From the NCBI RefSeq assembly GCF_024707125.1, contig NZ_JANQAH010000007.1:1-64000 (forward strand): DNA of 64,000 nucleotides, given 5' to 3'. This document shows, one piece after another, positions 11,125 to 20,849 of the stretch. Every line of letters starts with the position of its first letter. The stretch's first letter is position 1. The position numbers and the translations under genes were made by a program. The DNA is from Devosia sp. GTDB taxonomy: Bacteria > Pseudomonadota > Alphaproteobacteria > Rhizobiales > Devosiaceae. The notes below the pieces were generated by a model. It was given only the letters and a program-made list of their open reading frames with translations. It made no database searches and was not told where the DNA came from.

Positions 11125-11964
11125 CTAGAAGTCCCCGAGGGTTGCGGGGATGATTTTCTTGCCATCGATATCGACGAAGCCATATTCGCGGGCGAGGCCG
11201 GCGGTGACATGGACCTTGCCGGACTTTTCGAGACGGTTCGGATCGGCCCAGAGCGCCGAAATGGCGAGGCCGACGAATTGCGGCGATTCCGAATTGGACA
11301 TGTCGAAGTATTCGGCATTGCGCATGACTGCCTCGGTGCGGACGAGGCCGGGATAGAGTGAGACCGCGGTCACGCCATGGGGCCGCAGTTCATGCGCGAA
11401 GTCGGATGACATCTTGTCAGTGCCGGCCTTGGCGATGCCATAGATGGCGTTGCCGTGGTGTTTCTGGGCGGCCCAGAACGAGATGTTGACGATCAGGCCC
11501 GTTTTTCGGGCGATCATGTTGGGGGCGGCGGCGCGGCTCGCGACAAAGCTGGTGCGCAGGGCAACGCCGACCATCGCATCCCAGCGCCAGACGGGTTGCT
11601 CCCAGAATGGCCTTTCCCAGGTGTAGTCATCGCCTTCGACCATGCTCTCGTAGCCGGGCCAGGCGTTGTTGACGAGGATGTCGATCTTGCCTGATTGGCT
11701 GAGCGCCGAGGCGACGGCGGCTTCGGTCTGCCGATCGTCAGCATGGTCGCAAACCTGGATGATCAGTTCGCCCGGCAGGTCCTTTGCTTCCGCCCGTAGG
11801 CCATCGAGCGAGCCTTCAAGCTGAGGATGTACGGACGCCTGGGCATCGGTCACCGTGCGGCCGGTGACGTGGACCGTCATGCCCTTCGCGAGAAAGGCCA
11901 GAGCGATGCCGCGGCCAATACCGCGGCTGGCGCCGGTAACCAGCGCGACCGTCTTGGTGTTCAT
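11125..11964 (-). CDS. SDR-family oxidoreductase (DHRS1-like)
   Basis: This classical short-chain dehydrogenase has 279 residues. The NAD(P) motif is TGASRGIGRGIALAF (residues 10-24), the structural motif is NNAWPG, and the catalytic Ser and YxxxK appear as NISFWAAQK and YGIAKAG. VSLYPGLVRTE follows the active site, as in the DHRS1-like subgroup. An Arg in TGRTV after beta2 favours NADP(H). The substrate is unknown. It lies between the TPR-methyltransferase and MliC-like genes on the urease strand, with gaps of 61 and 102 bases, so operon membership is likely but not certain. Confidence 0.85.
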   Translation of the reverse strand: MNTKTVALVTGASRGIGRGIALAFLAKGMTVHVTGRTVTDAQASVHPQLEGSLDGLRAEAKDLPGELIIQVCDHADDRQTEAAVASALSQSGKIDILVNNAWPGYESMVEGDDYTWERPFWEQPVWRWDAMVGVALRTSFVASRAAAPNMIARKTGLIVNISFWAAQKHHGNAIYGIAKAGTDKMSSDFAHELRPHGVTAVSLYPGLVRTEAVMRNAEYFDMSNSESPQFVGLAISALWADPNRLEKSGKVHVTAGLAREYGFVDIDGKKIIPATLGDF

Positions 11965-12025
11965 GATGACCTCCTCCGAGTCGGTTTGAACATATCATGA
12001 ACACTGATATCGCGAAATGTGTTGG

Positions 12026-13158
12026 TCAGCCTCGCTGAAGGAGAAAGATCGCACCGGGAATGGGTTTTTCCCGTTCGAGCCGGATTTGGTTTGGTACTTC
12101 GGCAAGGACCGCTAGACCGTTGGCGGCCGCCAGGTCGCGGACATAGCCTGAGCTATGGGCGAAGCGGCCACTGGAACGGATTGCTATGCCTTCCCCCTCG
12201 CTCAGTTCGATCGAGAAAGCGAGCATTCCTCCGGCGGCGAGGCGTTGCGCGAGAGCGGTGAAGAGAACGCGAATTTCGCCGACATAGATGAAGACATCGG
12301 CGGCGACGGCGAGGTCGTATGGCCCTGAGAAGTTGGGGGCTTCGGCCAAGAGCGTAGCGGCGTCGCCCGTCTGCAAATGGCGATAGATGTCGCGCTCCTG
12401 CGCCTTGGCGATCATTTTGGGCGAGATGTCGATCCCGTCGATCGGACGCATGCCTTCGGGCAGCGCCGCGGCCATGAGACCGGTGCCGCAGCCGACGTCG
12501 AGCGTTGTGCCTTTGGTCAGGCCGTGCTCCGCGAGAATCGCGGCAATAGCCTGCGGTACGCGGTATTCGAGTTTGCCCGTCAGGTGAGCATCGAAAGTAT
12601 CGGCGTAGGAATCGAAGAGTTCAGCGACATAGCCGGATTCGGGGACGCCCGTTGTTGCTAGCGCCGAGGCCATATGCCCTGAATAGCGATCATCGGGCTG
12701 CAGTTTTACGGCGCGGGAGAAGCTCTTCAGCGCCGCGGCGGGCTGGCCGAGATCGAGCTGCGCCTGACCGAGCTCGCGAAAAATCCCGGCATCGTTGGGG
12801 TGCAGGGCGCGGCCTTTGTCGAGGATTGTCGCGGCATCTGCCGGGCGTTGTAGGGCAAGCAGCGCCTGGGAGAGGGCAATGTACAGATCGGCGGAGCGCG
12901 GTTTCAAACGGAGTGCGCGCTCAAAGCTTACGGCGGCGATGTCCGAGGCGCCGGTGCGCATGGCGATGACGCCCATGAACTGATGGGCCTCGGGAAGATC
13001 GGGCGCGACATTGACCAGTTCGGCACTGATCCGGGCCGCATCGGCGATCTTGCCCTGCTGCTCGAGCTGCCGGCCCTCGGCTAGAAGCTCGTTGGCGCGC
13101 AGGGCCAGGATGGGATCGGTGGGTAGACCTCGAGAGATTGTGCCGGTCGGCTTTTTCA

Positions 13159-13159
<1 letters not shown>
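12026..13159 (-). CDS. TPR-repeat protein fused to a SAM-dependent methyltransferase
   Basis: This 377-residue protein has two parts. Residues about 20-165 hold four or more tetratricopeptide repeats (AHQFMGVIAMRTGASDIAAV, DLYIALSQALLALQRPADAA and similar). Residues about 180-377 hold a class I methyltransferase with motif I LDVGCGTGLMAAAL and the acidic IDGIDISPKM. It resembles the TPR-methyltransferases of alphaproteobacteria whose substrate is unknown. The start codon overlaps the ureC stop (TGATG), so it is translated with the urease catalytic subunit. A role in modifying a urease component is conceivable but unsupported. Confidence 0.85.
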
Positions 13160-14868
<1,709 letters not shown>

Positions 14869-14982
14869 GGCGAAACTCCGGAAATCAGGAGAGGCGTTGA
14901 ATGGATGCGGCAAACGCGAAAAGCGCCCGGCCCGGAAGGGCCGCGCGTGCGGTCGCGTTGCGATGAGAGGTTTTGGGAGCGG

Positions 14983-15408
14983 TTAGTTGAGCTTGACCGG
15001 ATTGAGCGACTGATAGACCGCCACCGAGCGATCGATGACCGCATCGAGGAATTTCTCGCCCTGGGCCATCTGCTGGTCGGCGCGCATGGTGCCGGCGATC
15101 AGCGACATTGCCAATGCCTGAATGGCGTAGGCGTGCTTGCTCTTGCCGGCCTGATGATACTCGTTGCCGCGCTGCTCGAAGACTTTCAGCAGGTCGTTGT
15201 AGGTCTGCGTGGTGATGACCGACTTGGCCTTGGACCAGTTCGGCTGCTGCAGGCTCGTGGCCAGATCGTGGGCGAGATGGCCGATCAACGCCAGAGCCTC
15301 GCCGTCCTCCGCGCCAGTCTTCTGCACGTCGGCCAGGACTGCGGCGAAGCGCTGCTTGAATTCGGCGTTGCGGACTTCTGTGGTCGGGGCTTCGGCAGTC
15401 ATGATCAT
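14983..15408 (-). CDS. Uncharacterised cytosolic protein between ureB and ureC
   Basis: This 141-residue, largely helical protein has no signal peptide or membrane segment. Visible stretches are AEFKQRFAAVLADVQKTG, ALIGHLAHDLATSLQQPNW, TTQTYNDLLKVFEQRGNEYH and ALAMSLIAGTMRADQQMAQG. I do not recognise a named family. It sits alone between two structural urease genes, with gaps of 96 and 114 bases, where most urease operons have none. The start may be ATG 15408 or ATG 15402, and neither has a strong RBS. Confidence 0.75.
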   Translation of the reverse strand: MIMTAEAPTTEVRNAEFKQRFAAVLADVQKTGAEDGEALALIGHLAHDLATSLQQPNWSKAKSVITTQTYNDLLKVFEQRGNEYHQAGKSKHAYAIQALAMSLIAGTMRADQQMAQGEKFLDAVIDRSVAVYQSLNPVKLN

Positions 15409-15504
15409 CCAGGCAAAGGCAGTTCTCTGTGGCGGGGGTTAAACCACCATTTTGCTGCGATTGCCATGGCGTGAGCCAAGATTTGCCGAAGCGTGCCCGC
15501 ATGG

Positions 15505-15810
15505 TCACAGCGATCCCATGACCTTCTGGCGGAAGCCGTAAATCTTGCGATCGCCACCGATGGGGATGAGACGCACTTCACGGCTCTGGCCTGGTTCGAA
15601 GCGCACGGCTGTGCCGGCGGCAATGTCGAGACGCATGCCGCGGGTCTTCTCGCGGTCAAAGCTCAGGCCGGCATTGGTCTCGTAGAAGTGGTAGTGGGAG
15701 CCGATCTGGATCGGCCGGTCTCCCGTATTGGCGACTTCGATGGTGAGCTGTTCGAGCCCGGCATTGAGTTCGATGGTGCCGGTGGCGGGAATGACTTGGC
15801 CCGGGATCAT
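15505..15810 (-). CDS. ureB: Urease beta subunit
   Basis: This 101-residue structural subunit starts [11 protein letters not shown] at ATG 15810 and has the family stretches [36 protein letters not shown] and [10 protein letters not shown]. It packs around UreC in the (UreABC)3 complex. The frame stays open upstream, but that sequence is not urease-like. It starts 7 bases downstream of the HupE/UreJ gene stop. Confidence 0.97.
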   Translation of the reverse strand: MIPGQVIPATGTIELNAGLEQLTIEVANTGDRPIQIGSHYHFYETNAGLSFDREKTRGMRLDIAAGTAVRFEPGQSREVRLIPIGGDRKIYGFRQKVMGSL

Positions 15811-15817
15811 GATTGCC

Positions 15818-16396
15818 TCACGCGCCGAAGGCGAGCCAGAGGCCGCCGAGGGCGGTCGCGGCGCCAGCGATGCGGGACAGTGCCTTGCCGCCGAAGCGGC
15901 CGAGAGCGAGGCCAAGGCCGATGCCGACCGCGTGGAGAACGGCGGTCGCGAGGATGAAGCCGATGGCAAACTGCCAGGCGCCGGCTTCGCCGAGTTCACC
16001 GCCATGGGCGTGGCCATGGAAGAGGGCGAAGAAGCCAACCATGGCGGCGACAGCTGATGTCGGGATGGGCAGGGCTAGTGCGATAGCGATGCCGATGAAG
16101 ATCACCGAGGCGAGAATGACCGGTTCCACGAAGGGCAGGGGGACGCCGGCAATGGCCGCGGCAAAGCCGACGGCCATGGTGCCGACAAAGGCGGCCGGGA
16201 CGATCCAGACGGCGCGGCCACCCTGCATGGCGGCCCAGAGGCCGACGGCGACCATGGCGAGGATATGGTCGAGGCCGAAGAGCGGATGGCTGAAACCTGC
16301 GGCGAAGGAGCCGTGCTCGGCGGGATCGAGATGGGCGAAGGCGGGCAGGGTGGCGGCGGCGGTGATGGCGAGAGCCAGGGAAATGCGCTTGAGCAT
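15818..16396 (-). CDS. ureJ: HupE/UreJ-family nickel permease
   Basis: This 192-residue HupE/UreJ membrane protein has a cleavable signal ([17 protein letters not shown]) and then the family motif [19 protein letters not shown], whose His and Asp are implicated in Ni2+ passage. A second motif, [14 protein letters not shown], is His-rich. About six membrane helices follow the signal. In urease operons these proteins bring nickel across the envelope or inner membrane. It lies between ureA and ureB, a common arrangement in Hyphomicrobiales. Confidence 0.92.
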   Translation of the reverse strand: MLKRISLALAITAAATLPAFAHLDPAEHGSFAAGFSHPLFGLDHILAMVAVGLWAAMQGGRAVWIVPAAFVGTMAVGFAAAIAGVPLPFVEPVILASVIFIGIAIALALPIPTSAVAAMVGFFALFHGHAHGGELGEAGAWQFAIGFILATAVLHAVGIGLGLALGRFGGKALSRIAGAATALGGLWLAFGA

Positions 16397-16407
16397 GGTG
16401 TTGCCTC

Positions 16408-16710
16408 TTAGCGGATGGGTTGGTGAACGGTGACGAGCTTGGTGCCGTCGGGGAATGTGGCTTCGACCTGTACGTCGTGGATCATCTCGGCGATGCCCTC
16501 CATGACCTGGGCGCGGGTGATGACGTGGGCCCCGGCTTCCATGAGCTCGGAGACGGCGCGACCATCGCGGGCGCCTTCAACGACGAAGTCGGTGATCAGG
16601 GCGATGGCTTCGGGATGGTTGAGCTTGACGCCGCGCTCGAGGCGCTTGCGCGCCACAATGGCGGCCATGGCGATGAGAAGCTTGTCTTTTTCGCGGGGGG
16701 TAAGGTTCAT
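16408..16710 (-). CDS. ureA: Urease gamma subunit
   Basis: UreA is the small structural urease subunit, 100 residues long. Family sequence is unmistakable: [73 protein letters not shown]. It lies 10 bases after the ureD stop. Separate ureA and ureB genes are the usual bacterial state. Confidence 0.98.
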   Translation of the reverse strand: MNLTPREKDKLLIAMAAIVARKRLERGVKLNHPEAIALITDFVVEGARDGRAVSELMEAGAHVITRAQVMEGIAEMIHDVQVEATFPDGTKLVTVHQPIR

Positions 16711-16720
16711 CGGCCGTTTC

Positions 16721-17575
16721 CTAGAGATGCCACAGGCGCGGCAAAGAGCCGGCGCCGGTCAGTTCGATGAGAGTTGGAACCAGAAGTTTTCGCAAGGCAA
16801 GGCCGGTTCGCGCCATGGCCCGGATGACCAGCCGCTCGCCGTTGGCGCTGGCAGCGACAAGGCCATCGGCGGGGTGAAGGGCCCGGACGCGGTCCAGCAA
16901 GAGTGCCGCCATATCTGGATTTGCCGCCACATGGAGCACGGAGGCGAAGGCGCGGCAGCCGCGTAGCAGCGACAGGCCATCACGCTCGCTGCCATCACCC
17001 GTGAGACGGGTCGCTTCGGCGTGGATCAGGCGGTTTTCGCGATAGATGCGCCAGGTGTCTGAGAATTGGGCATCGCGCGCTTCCTCGCCCATGGCGTCGC
17101 GACCGAGGAGAACGGCTTCGATGGCCGTCAGCGTAGCGCCTGCTTCGAGATGAATGGTCAGACGCCGGTCGAGCTTGCTCGCTTCGAAGAGGATGGTTTC
17201 CTGCGGCAACCAATCGAGGTGGGCACCAGCGCCGACGGTGATGTCGGCTTCGACATGCGCCGTGTCGCCCGTTGAACGATAGCTGCGCTCGCAGGCCTGG
17301 GTGGTGATAACAAGCCGCCCGCCCGGGGCAATGTCGGCGCCCCAGCGCAAATGGTCGCCGCCGGTAATGCCGCCGGCAGTATTGATAAATACGGCCTCAA
17401 GCGCAGAAGAGTGCGTACGCGGCAGACGGATCTTGCCGCACCCCTCCTGAAAAAGCGTGTCGAGACAAGTCTTTCCGTCACGCTGCTTGGTACCGATGCG
17501 CGCAATGCCCCGCGCCCGCTGCAGAACGGGCGGGAGCGAAAACGCCTCCGGGTTGGGCATCGTGGCGAAATTCAT
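16721..17575 (-). CDS. ureD: Urease accessory protein UreD
   Basis: UreD is the scaffold that binds apo-urease and recruits UreF and UreG for nickel insertion. This 284-residue protein shows [58 protein letters not shown] and [15 protein letters not shown] sequence ([15 protein letters not shown]). ATG 17575 is used; an internal Met at 17560 is the alternative. It is the first gene of the structural urease cluster. A divergent small secreted gene starts 77 bases away. Confidence 0.95.
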   Translation of the reverse strand: MNFATMPNPEAFSLPPVLQRARGIARIGTKQRDGKTCLDTLFQEGCGKIRLPRTHSSALEAVFINTAGGITGGDHLRWGADIAPGGRLVITTQACERSYRSTGDTAHVEADITVGAGAHLDWLPQETILFEASKLDRRLTIHLEAGATLTAIEAVLLGRDAMGEEARDAQFSDTWRIYRENRLIHAEATRLTGDGSERDGLSLLRGCRAFASVLHVAANPDMAALLLDRVRALHPADGLVAASANGERLVIRAMARTGLALRKLLVPTLIELTGAGSLPRLWHL

Positions 17576-17652
17576 TGCAACGATCCTGCGATCATCTCGT
17601 TATTGAAGCGAGCAAACGCTCTTTCATAAAGAATTTTCAAGAGGTTATTCAA

Positions 17653-17982
17653 ATGACCATCAAATCTGCTTTGTCTGTTGCTGCGCTTACTATCGCTCTC
17701 ACTGGTGCTGCTTTTGCGCAGGGTATGACCATCAACGGCGTTGCCGTTTCCGAAGCCGACCAGCCAGCCGTCCAGGAGCGCTGCGATGGCTTGGCCAATG
17801 CCGAAGCCACGGAGTCGCTGACGGAATCGAGCGATTCCAGCGAAGACAGCACCGCCGGTGGCACTGATGCGGCAGTTGTGGACGCTCCTGCTGTCAACGA
17901 AGCCCAGGCCGCGACTGCGACGATCGATCTCGACACGATCGACCTGCAGGCCTGCATTGATGGCGGCTTCGTCAAACAATAA
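17653..17982 (+). CDS. Small secreted acidic protein, unknown function
   Basis: This 109-residue protein starts MTIKSALSVAALTIALTGAA with a signal peptide cleaved near AFA. The mature part is acidic and low-complexity (ESLTESSDSSEDSTAGGTDA) with two Cys (QERCDG and LQACIDGG). An AAGAGG-like RBS precedes ATG 17653. It is the only plus-strand gene in the urt/ure block and is divergent from ureD. No family is recognised. A good terminator follows. Confidence 0.7.
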   Translation: MTIKSALSVAALTIALTGAAFAQGMTINGVAVSEADQPAVQERCDGLANAEATESLTESSDSSEDSTAGGTDAAVVDAPAVNEAQAATATIDLDTIDLQACIDGGFVKQ

Positions 17983-18004
17983 TCGGTCGCTTTCAGCGGC
18001 TAGC

Positions 18005-18037
18005 AAGGGCATCTGGCTTCGGTCAGATGCCCTTTTT
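18005..18037 (+). terminator. Terminator between the small secreted gene and urtE
   Basis: An 11-bp stem (AAGGGCATCTG, loop GCTTCGGT, CAGATGCCCTT) runs into five Ts. It sits between the convergent 17653 gene and urtE and could stop transcription from either side. Confidence 0.8.
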
Positions 18038-18741
18038 CATACCATCAGGTGTTTGCGCACGTCCGGCCGGTCGAGATCGCTCGCCGGGCCCTGGTGCATG
18101 ATTTCGCCGCGGTCCATGACATAGATGTCGTCGGCAATTTCGCGGCAGAAATCGAGGAATTGTTCGACCAAGAGGATGGTCATGCCCTTTTCGTCGCGCA
18201 GGAATTGCAGGGCGCGGCCGATATCCTTGATGATCGAGGGCTGGATGCCTTCGGTAGGCTCGTCGAGGACCAGCACCTTGGGTCGGGTGACCAGAGCGCG
18301 GCCGATTGCAAGCTGCTGCTGTTGGCCACCCGAGAGGTCGCCGCCCCGCCGCCTAAGCATGGATTTCAGGACAGGGAACAGCTCGAAGATGTATTCGGGA
18401 ATGTTACGTTCGCCGCGGGGGAGGCCGGCATAGCCGGTTTCGAGGTTTTCCTTGACCGTGAGCAGTGGGAAGATTTCGCGGCCCTGCGGCACGTAGCCGA
18501 TACCCATGCGCGCGCGTTTATACGGTGGCGCTTTTTTGAGCACTTCGCTGCCGAAAGTTATGGCACCGGACGAGATGTGGTTGATGCCTGTGATGGCGCG
18601 GAGGGTCGACGATTTGCCGACGCCGTTACGGCCGAGCACAGCGGTGATCTTGCCAGGCTGGCAGTCGATGGAGACGCCCTTGAGCGCCTGTGCGGCGCCG
18701 TAGTGGAGGTCGATGGTTGAGATCGAGAGGGCTGCGGTCAT
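18037..18741 (-). CDS. urtE: Urea ABC transporter ATP-binding protein UrtE
   Basis: This is the second ATPase of the Urt urea importer, LivF-like, 234 residues. Walker A is LGRNGVGKSST, the signature is LSGGQQQQLAIGRAL and Walker B is VLVLDEPTEGIQPS. EGIQPSII is typical of UrtE. ATG 18741 overlaps the urtD stop (ATGA). It is the last gene of the urtABCDE operon and ends in a shared terminator. Confidence 0.95.
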   Translation of the reverse strand: MTAALSISTIDLHYGAAQALKGVSIDCQPGKITAVLGRNGVGKSSTLRAITGINHISSGAITFGSEVLKKAPPYKRARMGIGYVPQGREIFPLLTVKENLETGYAGLPRGERNIPEYIFELFPVLKSMLRRRGGDLSGGQQQQLAIGRALVTRPKVLVLDEPTEGIQPSIIKDIGRALQFLRDEKGMTILLVEQFLDFCREIADDIYVMDRGEIMHQGPASDLDRPDVRKHLMV

Positions 18742-19487
18742 CGTCCAAGATACCTTTCGATCACGACGGGATTGGCGCTGACCTGATCGAGAGAACCCTC
18801 GGCCAGTACTGCGCCTTCGGCCAGGCACACGACGCGCGAACCCAGCTCGCGCACGAAGCTCATGTCGTGCTCGACCACTACGACCGATCGGGTTTTTGCG
18901 ATTTCGCGCAGCAGTTTCGCGGTCTCCTCGGTTTCGCTGTCGGTCATGCCGGCGACGGGTTCGTCGACGAGCAGGAGCTTAGGATCTTGTGCAAGCAGCA
19001 TGCCAATTTCGAGCCACTGTTTCTGGCCGTGGCTGAGATTGGCGGCGTATTCGTCCTTGCGGTGGAGGAGCCTCACGGTTTCGAGGATTTCGGTGATGCG
19101 GGCCACGTCTTCCTCGCTGGGCGTGTAGAAGAGCGCAGCAAAGATGCCGCGCGGCTTCTTAAGCGCCATTTCGAGATTGTCCCAGATCGTGTGACTCTCG
19201 AAGACGGTAGGCTTCTGGAACTTGCGGCCGATGCCGAGATTGGCGATGGCGGCTTCGTCGAGCTTGGTGAGGTCGGTGCGGCCATCGAACATGACGTCGC
19301 CGTCATCGGGGCGGGTCTTACCCGTGATGATATCCATCATCGTGGTCTTTCCCGCGCCATTGGGGCCGATGATAGCAAGCATTTCGGTGGGGCGGACGAT
19401 GATGGACAGATTGTTGATGGCCTTGAAGCCGTCAAAGGCAACCGAGACGCCGTTGAGGTAGAGCATCGTGTCCTGAGCTTTGCTCAT
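18738..19487 (-). CDS. urtD: Urea ABC transporter ATP-binding protein UrtD
   Basis: This 249-residue LivG-like ATPase has Walker A GPNGAGKTTMMDIITGKTRP, the UrtD-type signature LSHGQKQWLEIGMLL (in place of LSGGQ) and Walker B LLLVDEPVAGMTDSETE. UrtD and UrtE form the heterodimeric motor for urea uptake. It starts at ATG 19487, 5 bases after the urtC stop. Confidence 0.95.
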   Translation of the reverse strand: MSKAQDTMLYLNGVSVAFDGFKAINNLSIIVRPTEMLAIIGPNGAGKTTMMDIITGKTRPDDGDVMFDGRTDLTKLDEAAIANLGIGRKFQKPTVFESHTIWDNLEMALKKPRGIFAALFYTPSEEDVARITEILETVRLLHRKDEYAANLSHGQKQWLEIGMLLAQDPKLLLVDEPVAGMTDSETEETAKLLREIAKTRSVVVVEHDMSFVRELGSRVVCLAEGAVLAEGSLDQVSANPVVIERYLGR

Positions 19488-19492
19488 TGGCT

Positions 19493-20692
19493 TTACTCCG
19501 CCGGCCGGGGTTGGACATTGTCGAAGGTTGAAGGGTCTTCGCCGCGCTCGATGTCAGCGGATTGGGCAGGGGTCGGCGCCGCCGGTTCCTCGGCCTTCTT
19601 GCGGCTGGCGCCAAAGAGTTGCTTCCAGAGCCCGACAATGCCTTTGGGCAGAAACAGGGTGACGAAGATGAAGAGGGCGCCGAGCGCGAAGAGCCAGAAT
19701 TCGGGCAGGGCGCTGGTGAACCAGGATTTACCGAGATTGACGACGATGGCGCCGATAATCGGGCCGACCAGCGTGCCGCGCCCACCGACGGCGGTCCAGA
19801 TGACCACTTCGATGGAATTGCCGGGCTCGAATTCGCCGGGATTGATGATGCCGACCTGCGGCACGTAGAGCGCGCCGGCAATGCCGGCCATGATGGCTGA
19901 GACGGTGAAGGCGAAGAGTTTCACGTATTCAACGCGGTAGCCAATGAAGCGGGTGCGGCTTTCGGCGTCGCGAACGGCAACCATGACCTTGCCGAGTTTG
20001 GAATTGACGATCATCGAGCAGATGAGGACCGACAGAGCCAGGGCGATTGCGGTCGCGGCGAAGAGGATGACGCGGGTGCTTTGGGCCTGAACCGGGGCGC
20101 CAAGGATGTCCTTGAAGTCGGTGAGGCCGTTATTGCCGCCAAAGCCCATGTCGTTGCGGAAGAAGGCAAGCAGCAGGGCGAAGGTCATCGCCTGGGTGAT
20201 GATGGAGAGATAAACGCCGGTCACGCGGCTTCGGAAGGCGAAGAAGCCGAAGATGAAGGCGAGGAGGCCGGGCACCAGTACAACCATGGCCATGGCGAAC
20301 CAGAAATTGTCGAAGCCGTACCAGTACCAGGGCAGCTCCTTCCAATTGAGGAAGACCATGAAGTCGGGCAGCGTCGGATTGCCATAGACGCCGCGGGTGC
20401 CGATCTGGCGCATGAGATACATGCCCATGGCATAGCCGCCGAGCGCGAAGAAGGCGCTGTGGCCGAGCGAGAGAATGCCGCAATAGCCCCAGACGAGATC
20501 CAGTGCGAGCGCCAGGATGGCGTAGCTGAGATACTTACCGAGCAGGGAGACGAGGTAGGTCGGGACGTGGCCGAACTGGCCGGGCGGAATAAGCAGATTG
20601 GCCATCGGCACGAGTACGGCAACGGCGAGGAAGATGCCGATGACCCAGACGGCCTTTTTGTCGAGCGCGCGGAACAGGGCTTGGGTCAGCAT
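19493..20692 (-). CDS. urtC: Urea ABC transporter permease UrtC
   Basis: This 399-residue LivM-like inner-membrane permease has about ten hydrophobic helices. It shows the BPD_transp_2 stretch ALDLVWGYCGILSLGHSAFF, VYLSIITQAMTFALLLAFF and VIWTAVGGRGTLVGPIIGA. ATG 20692 is preferred to TTG 20698. A repeat-bearing gap of 157 bases separates it from urtB, although both are on the same strand. The tail is Pro/Ala/Glu-rich. Confidence 0.94.
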   Translation of the reverse strand: MLTQALFRALDKKAVWVIGIFLAVAVLVPMANLLIPPGQFGHVPTYLVSLLGKYLSYAILALALDLVWGYCGILSLGHSAFFALGGYAMGMYLMRQIGTRGVYGNPTLPDFMVFLNWKELPWYWYGFDNFWFAMAMVVLVPGLLAFIFGFFAFRSRVTGVYLSIITQAMTFALLLAFFRNDMGFGGNNGLTDFKDILGAPVQAQSTRVILFAATAIALALSVLICSMIVNSKLGKVMVAVRDAESRTRFIGYRVEYVKLFAFTVSAIMAGIAGALYVPQVGIINPGEFEPGNSIEVVIWTAVGGRGTLVGPIIGAIVVNLGKSWFTSALPEFWLFALGALFIFVTLFLPKGIVGLWKQLFGASRKKAEEPAAPTPAQSADIERGEDPSTFDNVQPRPAE

Positions 20693-20718
20693 GGGCAATA
20701 TCCAGTCAGATTGAGAAA

Positions 20719-20840
20719 CCCTCTCATCCGGCGCTGCGCGCCACCTTCTCCCCGAGAGGGAGAAGAATAAGAGGGGAGCACCATTCCTCTCCCACTTGGG
20801 GAGAGGGTGGATCGGGCGAAGCCCGAGACGGGTGAGGGGG
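20719..20840. repeat. Palindromic intergenic repeat between urtB and urtC
   Basis: This imperfect inverted repeat has a left arm of the form CCTCTCATCCGGCGC...ACCTTCTCCCC and a right arm that is its reverse complement with substitutions (GGGGAGAGGGTGG...GGGTGAGGGGG). Each arm also contains smaller stems. The sequence type is very common between genes in Hyphomicrobiales, as a REP- or RIME-like element. Inside the urt operon it could fold in the mRNA and affect processing. Confidence 0.75.
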
Positions 20841-20849
20841 CTTTCAAAC

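Noticed and set aside
20719..20840. Palindromic repeat considered as a mobile-element end
   Set aside because: No transposase, no target duplication; it is a single intergenic repeat of a type common in this order.
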